A stretch of 64,000 nt of DNA from NCBI GenBank assembly GCA_910588465.1, contig CAJUOP010000004.1, positions 45,938 to 109,937 of the forward strand. The letters are read 5' to 3'. This stretch comes from an uncultured Christensenellaceae bacterium (GTDB lineage: Bacteria; Bacillota; Clostridia; Christensenellales; Borkfalkiaceae). The position numbers and the translations under genes are program-made. Each line of letters begins with the position of its first letter. Positions within the stretch are counted from its first letter, which is position 1. Shown here in pieces: positions 62,407-64,000 of the stretch. The notes beneath the pieces are model-generated. The model saw nothing but the letters and a program-made list of their open reading frames with translations, was not told where the DNA came from and ran no database searches.

Positions 62407-62894
62407 TCAATTTTGATTTGTTTTGATAATTTTCTTCTCAAAATTATACTTTATCCACCCAAAAATTTTTCGTTTTGCCTATTCAAATTTATTAGATTCC
62501 AATCATTTTTAATTCAGTACGTTTCAACTGTTGAGTTACAATAAATAAATAAATTGTAACGCTATAAATCATTTCATAAAGATAGATAATAACGAAATTT
62601 TTCCTTTTCGTTGGGCTTATCGTTGCATAGTCCTTCCCCGAAGTCAACGGGCAAAAAATTGCTTTGAATTTGTAACCGAACTTCCTGTATTTCATCACCG
62701 AACTTTTACGTTCGGTGTTTTTTCTTTTTATGCAATTTTTTGGTGGTAGGCTCACTTCCCTTTCCCGCATCACATAATCTTTGCTACCGTTGACTTCGGG
62801 AACAAGACAAACAACAACTTAATCCCGAATGAAGTCCTATGCCTTCGTTGCCCTGCCGAAAAGGCAAAATTAAAATCTCGGAGGTATATCCAAA
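62407..62894. other. Intergenic region, repressor / sigma-like gene
   Basis: A 93-codon minus frame (62492-62773) overlaps the hairpin and has no ribosome site, so it is not called. A plus-strand terminator lies at 62696-62723. The final 20 bp before 62895 holds GGAGG. Confidence 0.55.
62696..62723 (+). terminator. Orphan plus-strand terminator
   Basis: CACCGAAC / GTTCGGTG 8-bp stem with a TTTTTT tail. No plus-strand gene is seen upstream since the IS remnant; it may end a small RNA or read-through transcript. Confidence 0.65.
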
Positions 62895-63521
62895 ATGAAC
62901 AACAAAAGCACATTCCTCGATTACGAAGTTACGAAAGAGGAAATCTCACCGGACAACGTATTCGCTATGGCGGAAATCATAGCGTTTGCGGAAACGCGCT
63001 ATCTCATAGGCTACATGGGAACGCAGATGCAAAAGACGTACATCGATTTGTATAAGGACATCTTGAACAAAAACGATATCAGCCGCGTATTAAGCGACGG
63101 TTACGATTTGGTGCAGGAATGCGCATTGTGTCTCTGTGGACACTACGGAAAGCATTTGATCGACGTAATAGGCTATACCAAGAAAGGCAAGAAAATCACC
63201 GTACAGATGGCTTGCATCAGAAAGATGACGAAGTTGATTGGCAGAAAATCACGCGACAGCTACCGTAATATCAGCCTTGAAGCATTAACGCGGAAAAGCG
63301 AACCTACAACCGAAATGAAGGAAGAACTCAAGCAAGATTATGAGCAATGCGACAAAATCGTAGAGAGCTTGAATCTAACGGAAAATATGCGTGTTGCACT
63401 CGAATGCAGAATGGCAGGATTGAGTTATCCCGAAATCGGAAGGATCCTTGAAAGAGCGCAAGCGACCGTCTATGAATACTTCATCAAAATGCGGATGAGG
63501 TATAACGCTATTTACGGATAA
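62895..63521 (+). CDS. Sigma-70-like regulator of mobile element type
   Basis: 208 residues. The C-terminus resembles sigma region 4 (LNLTENMRVALECRMAGLSYPEIGRILERAQATVYEYF). The N-terminal part has helices with CALCLCGHYGKHL but no clear region 2, so it may not bind core promoter DNA alone. Such sigma-like proteins are common in Clostridia conjugative elements. GGAGG before the ATG; ends at a strong terminator. Confidence 0.75.
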   Translation: MNNKSTFLDYEVTKEEISPDNVFAMAEIIAFAETRYLIGYMGTQMQKTYIDLYKDILNKNDISRVLSDGYDLVQECALCLCGHYGKHLIDVIGYTKKGKKITVQMACIRKMTKLIGRKSRDSYRNISLEALTRKSEPTTEMKEELKQDYEQCDKIVESLNLTENMRVALECRMAGLSYPEIGRILERAQATVYEYFIKMRMRYNAIYG

Positions 63522-63550
63522 AGCGAATAAAACAACCGAACGCTTTCGTC

Positions 63551-63577
63551 AAAGGCATGAAAAATCATGCCTTTTTT
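63551..63577 (+). terminator. Terminator after sigma-like gene
   Basis: AAAGGCATGA / TCATGCCTTT 10-bp stem, AAAA loop, T run to 63577. Confidence 0.85.
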
Positions 63578-63585
63578 CATGCCGG

Positions 63586-63882
63586 TTACTGCCCCTGCCT
63601 TTGCAAAAAAAGTAGCAACCGCTTGTTGAGAATTTGAACGTACTTTTCCGTAACGCCCCATTCTGCCGCTAACGCTTTTTGCGTGCAGCCCCTTTCATAC
63701 AATCCGCGATATGCTCGCTGCACGGGCTTCGGTGCGTCTTTCACCGTGCGGGAATAACTCTCCATGAGCCGCGCAATTTCATTCGGCACTAAAATCTCCG
63801 CGCCGTTTCCCGCCGAAGATAGCGCAAAATGATATTCACGAATCATCTTCAATTCGTCCCGAATTTCCTGTAAAGTTTTCAT
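63586..63882 (-). CDS. Small HTH protein of mobile-element type
   Basis: 98 residues. Helical N-terminus and a C-terminal sigma-region-4-like HTH (LYERGCTQKALAAEWGVTEKYVQ). No nuclease or recombinase motif. GGGAGGA before the ATG. Lies next to a complex inverted repeat at the window edge; a role in element regulation is inferred. Confidence 0.68.
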   Translation of the reverse strand: MKTLQEIRDELKMIREYHFALSSAGNGAEILVPNEIARLMESYSRTVKDAPKPVQRAYRGLYERGCTQKALAAEWGVTEKYVQILNKRLLLFLQRQGQ

Positions 63883-63919
63883 GATTTTTTCCTCCCGATT
63901 TTTCTAAAAAGTTGGGGTA

Positions 63920-63948
63920 TTGACACTTGCGCGTGCGCTTGGTTTATA
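63920..63948 (+). promoter_or_regulatory. Promoter leading out of the window
   Basis: TTGACA (63920-63925), 17-bp spacer, TTTATA (63943-63948). No visible gene inside the window; it would transcribe the structured region and the next gene to the right. Confidence 0.5.
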
Positions 63949-63984
63949 CGAGAGCGCCGCTACGCGGCGCAGACAAGCGCACGC
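63931..63984. repeat. Nested inverted repeats, possible oriT or leader fold
   Basis: GCGTGCGCTTG (63931-63941) and CAAGCGCACGC (63974-63984) enclose GCGCCGC TAC GCGGCGC (63954-63970). The nested stems overlap a candidate promoter. In a mobile-element setting this could be a transfer origin or a regulatory leader. Confidence 0.5.
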
Positions 63985-64000
63985 CCGAAAAACCGCGAAA

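Noticed and set aside
62492..62773. 93-codon minus-strand frame
   Set aside because: It runs across a plus-strand terminator hairpin, has no ribosome site and no family features.
1..64000. CRISPR arrays, tRNA or rRNA genes
   Set aside because: No regularly spaced direct repeats and no tRNA arm pattern or rRNA sequence was recognised on either strand.

Overview
The window looks like a chromosomal segment of a Gram-positive, probably anaerobic, gut-type Clostridia/Bacillota species. Three things suggest this: many lipobox lipoproteins and no outer-membrane proteins; strong AGGAGG ribosome sites with consensus sigma-A promoters, many with an extended -10; and a PyrK/PyrD class 1B pyrimidine pathway. 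The species cannot be named from the sequence alone. Most of the segment is moderately GC-rich; the stretch from about 57110 to 62890 is clearly AT-rich and looks acquired.

Layout. (1) Positions 1-11291, minus strand: an operon with a strong promoter at 11364-11336. Its order is a hybrid histidine kinase, a 1210-residue BspA-type leucine-rich lipoprotein, a MoxR ATPase, a DUF58 protein, a membrane transglutaminase-like protein that lacks the catalytic cysteine, and a second sensor kinase cut by the window edge. (2) 11388-17389, minus: a pyrimidine operon pyrB-pyrC-pyrF-pyrK-(small membrane protein)-pyrD-pyrE behind a promoter and a transcription attenuator. (3) 17408-22164: a metallophosphoesterase, a GH26-like lipoprotein, an SRAP (YedK/HMCES) protein and DNA polymerase IV. 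(4) 22258-36833: the first alpha-glucan locus, with pullulanase, starch-binding lipoprotein, sugar-binding protein, MalF, MalG, alpha-amylase, glycogen phosphorylase and a divergent LacI regulator. (5) 36946-39315: two more surface carbohydrate-binding proteins. (6) 39693-42131, plus: a four-gene unit with an XRE regulator, an ECF-type sigma factor, a secreted C39/papain-like protein and a membrane protein that may be the anti-sigma factor. (7) 42238-56140, minus: a second alpha-glucan locus with paralogues of nearly every component of the first. (8) 56516-64000: a mobile or defence region with a serine recombinase, a SIR2-TPR protein, an IS3 remnant, an autoregulated HTH / ASCH-PIN-GNAT / ASCH unit, a sigma-like regulator and a complex inverted repeat at the right edge.

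How the parts work together. Both glucan loci encode extracellular starch binding and cleavage, import of maltodextrins through MalFG-type permeases, and intracellular phosphorolysis by GlgP. Two different palindromic operator families (TTTCGAAA pairs 51-52 bp apart; TTAAAC-R-GTTAA) suggest that each locus answers to its own LacI-type regulator. Neither locus contains an ABC ATPase gene, so a shared MsmX/MalK-type ATPase elsewhere is likely.

The strongest candidate for a little-described system is 59645-62334. An XRE repressor has a palindrome over its own start region and another over the -35 of the next promoter. That promoter drives a 617-residue fusion (ASCH-like, PIN nuclease, GNAT-like, ASCH/EVE-like), followed after 3 bp by a stand-alone ASCH protein. 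It sits beside a SIR2-TPR gene in the AT-rich island. A toxin or defence role is inferred from domains and context only.
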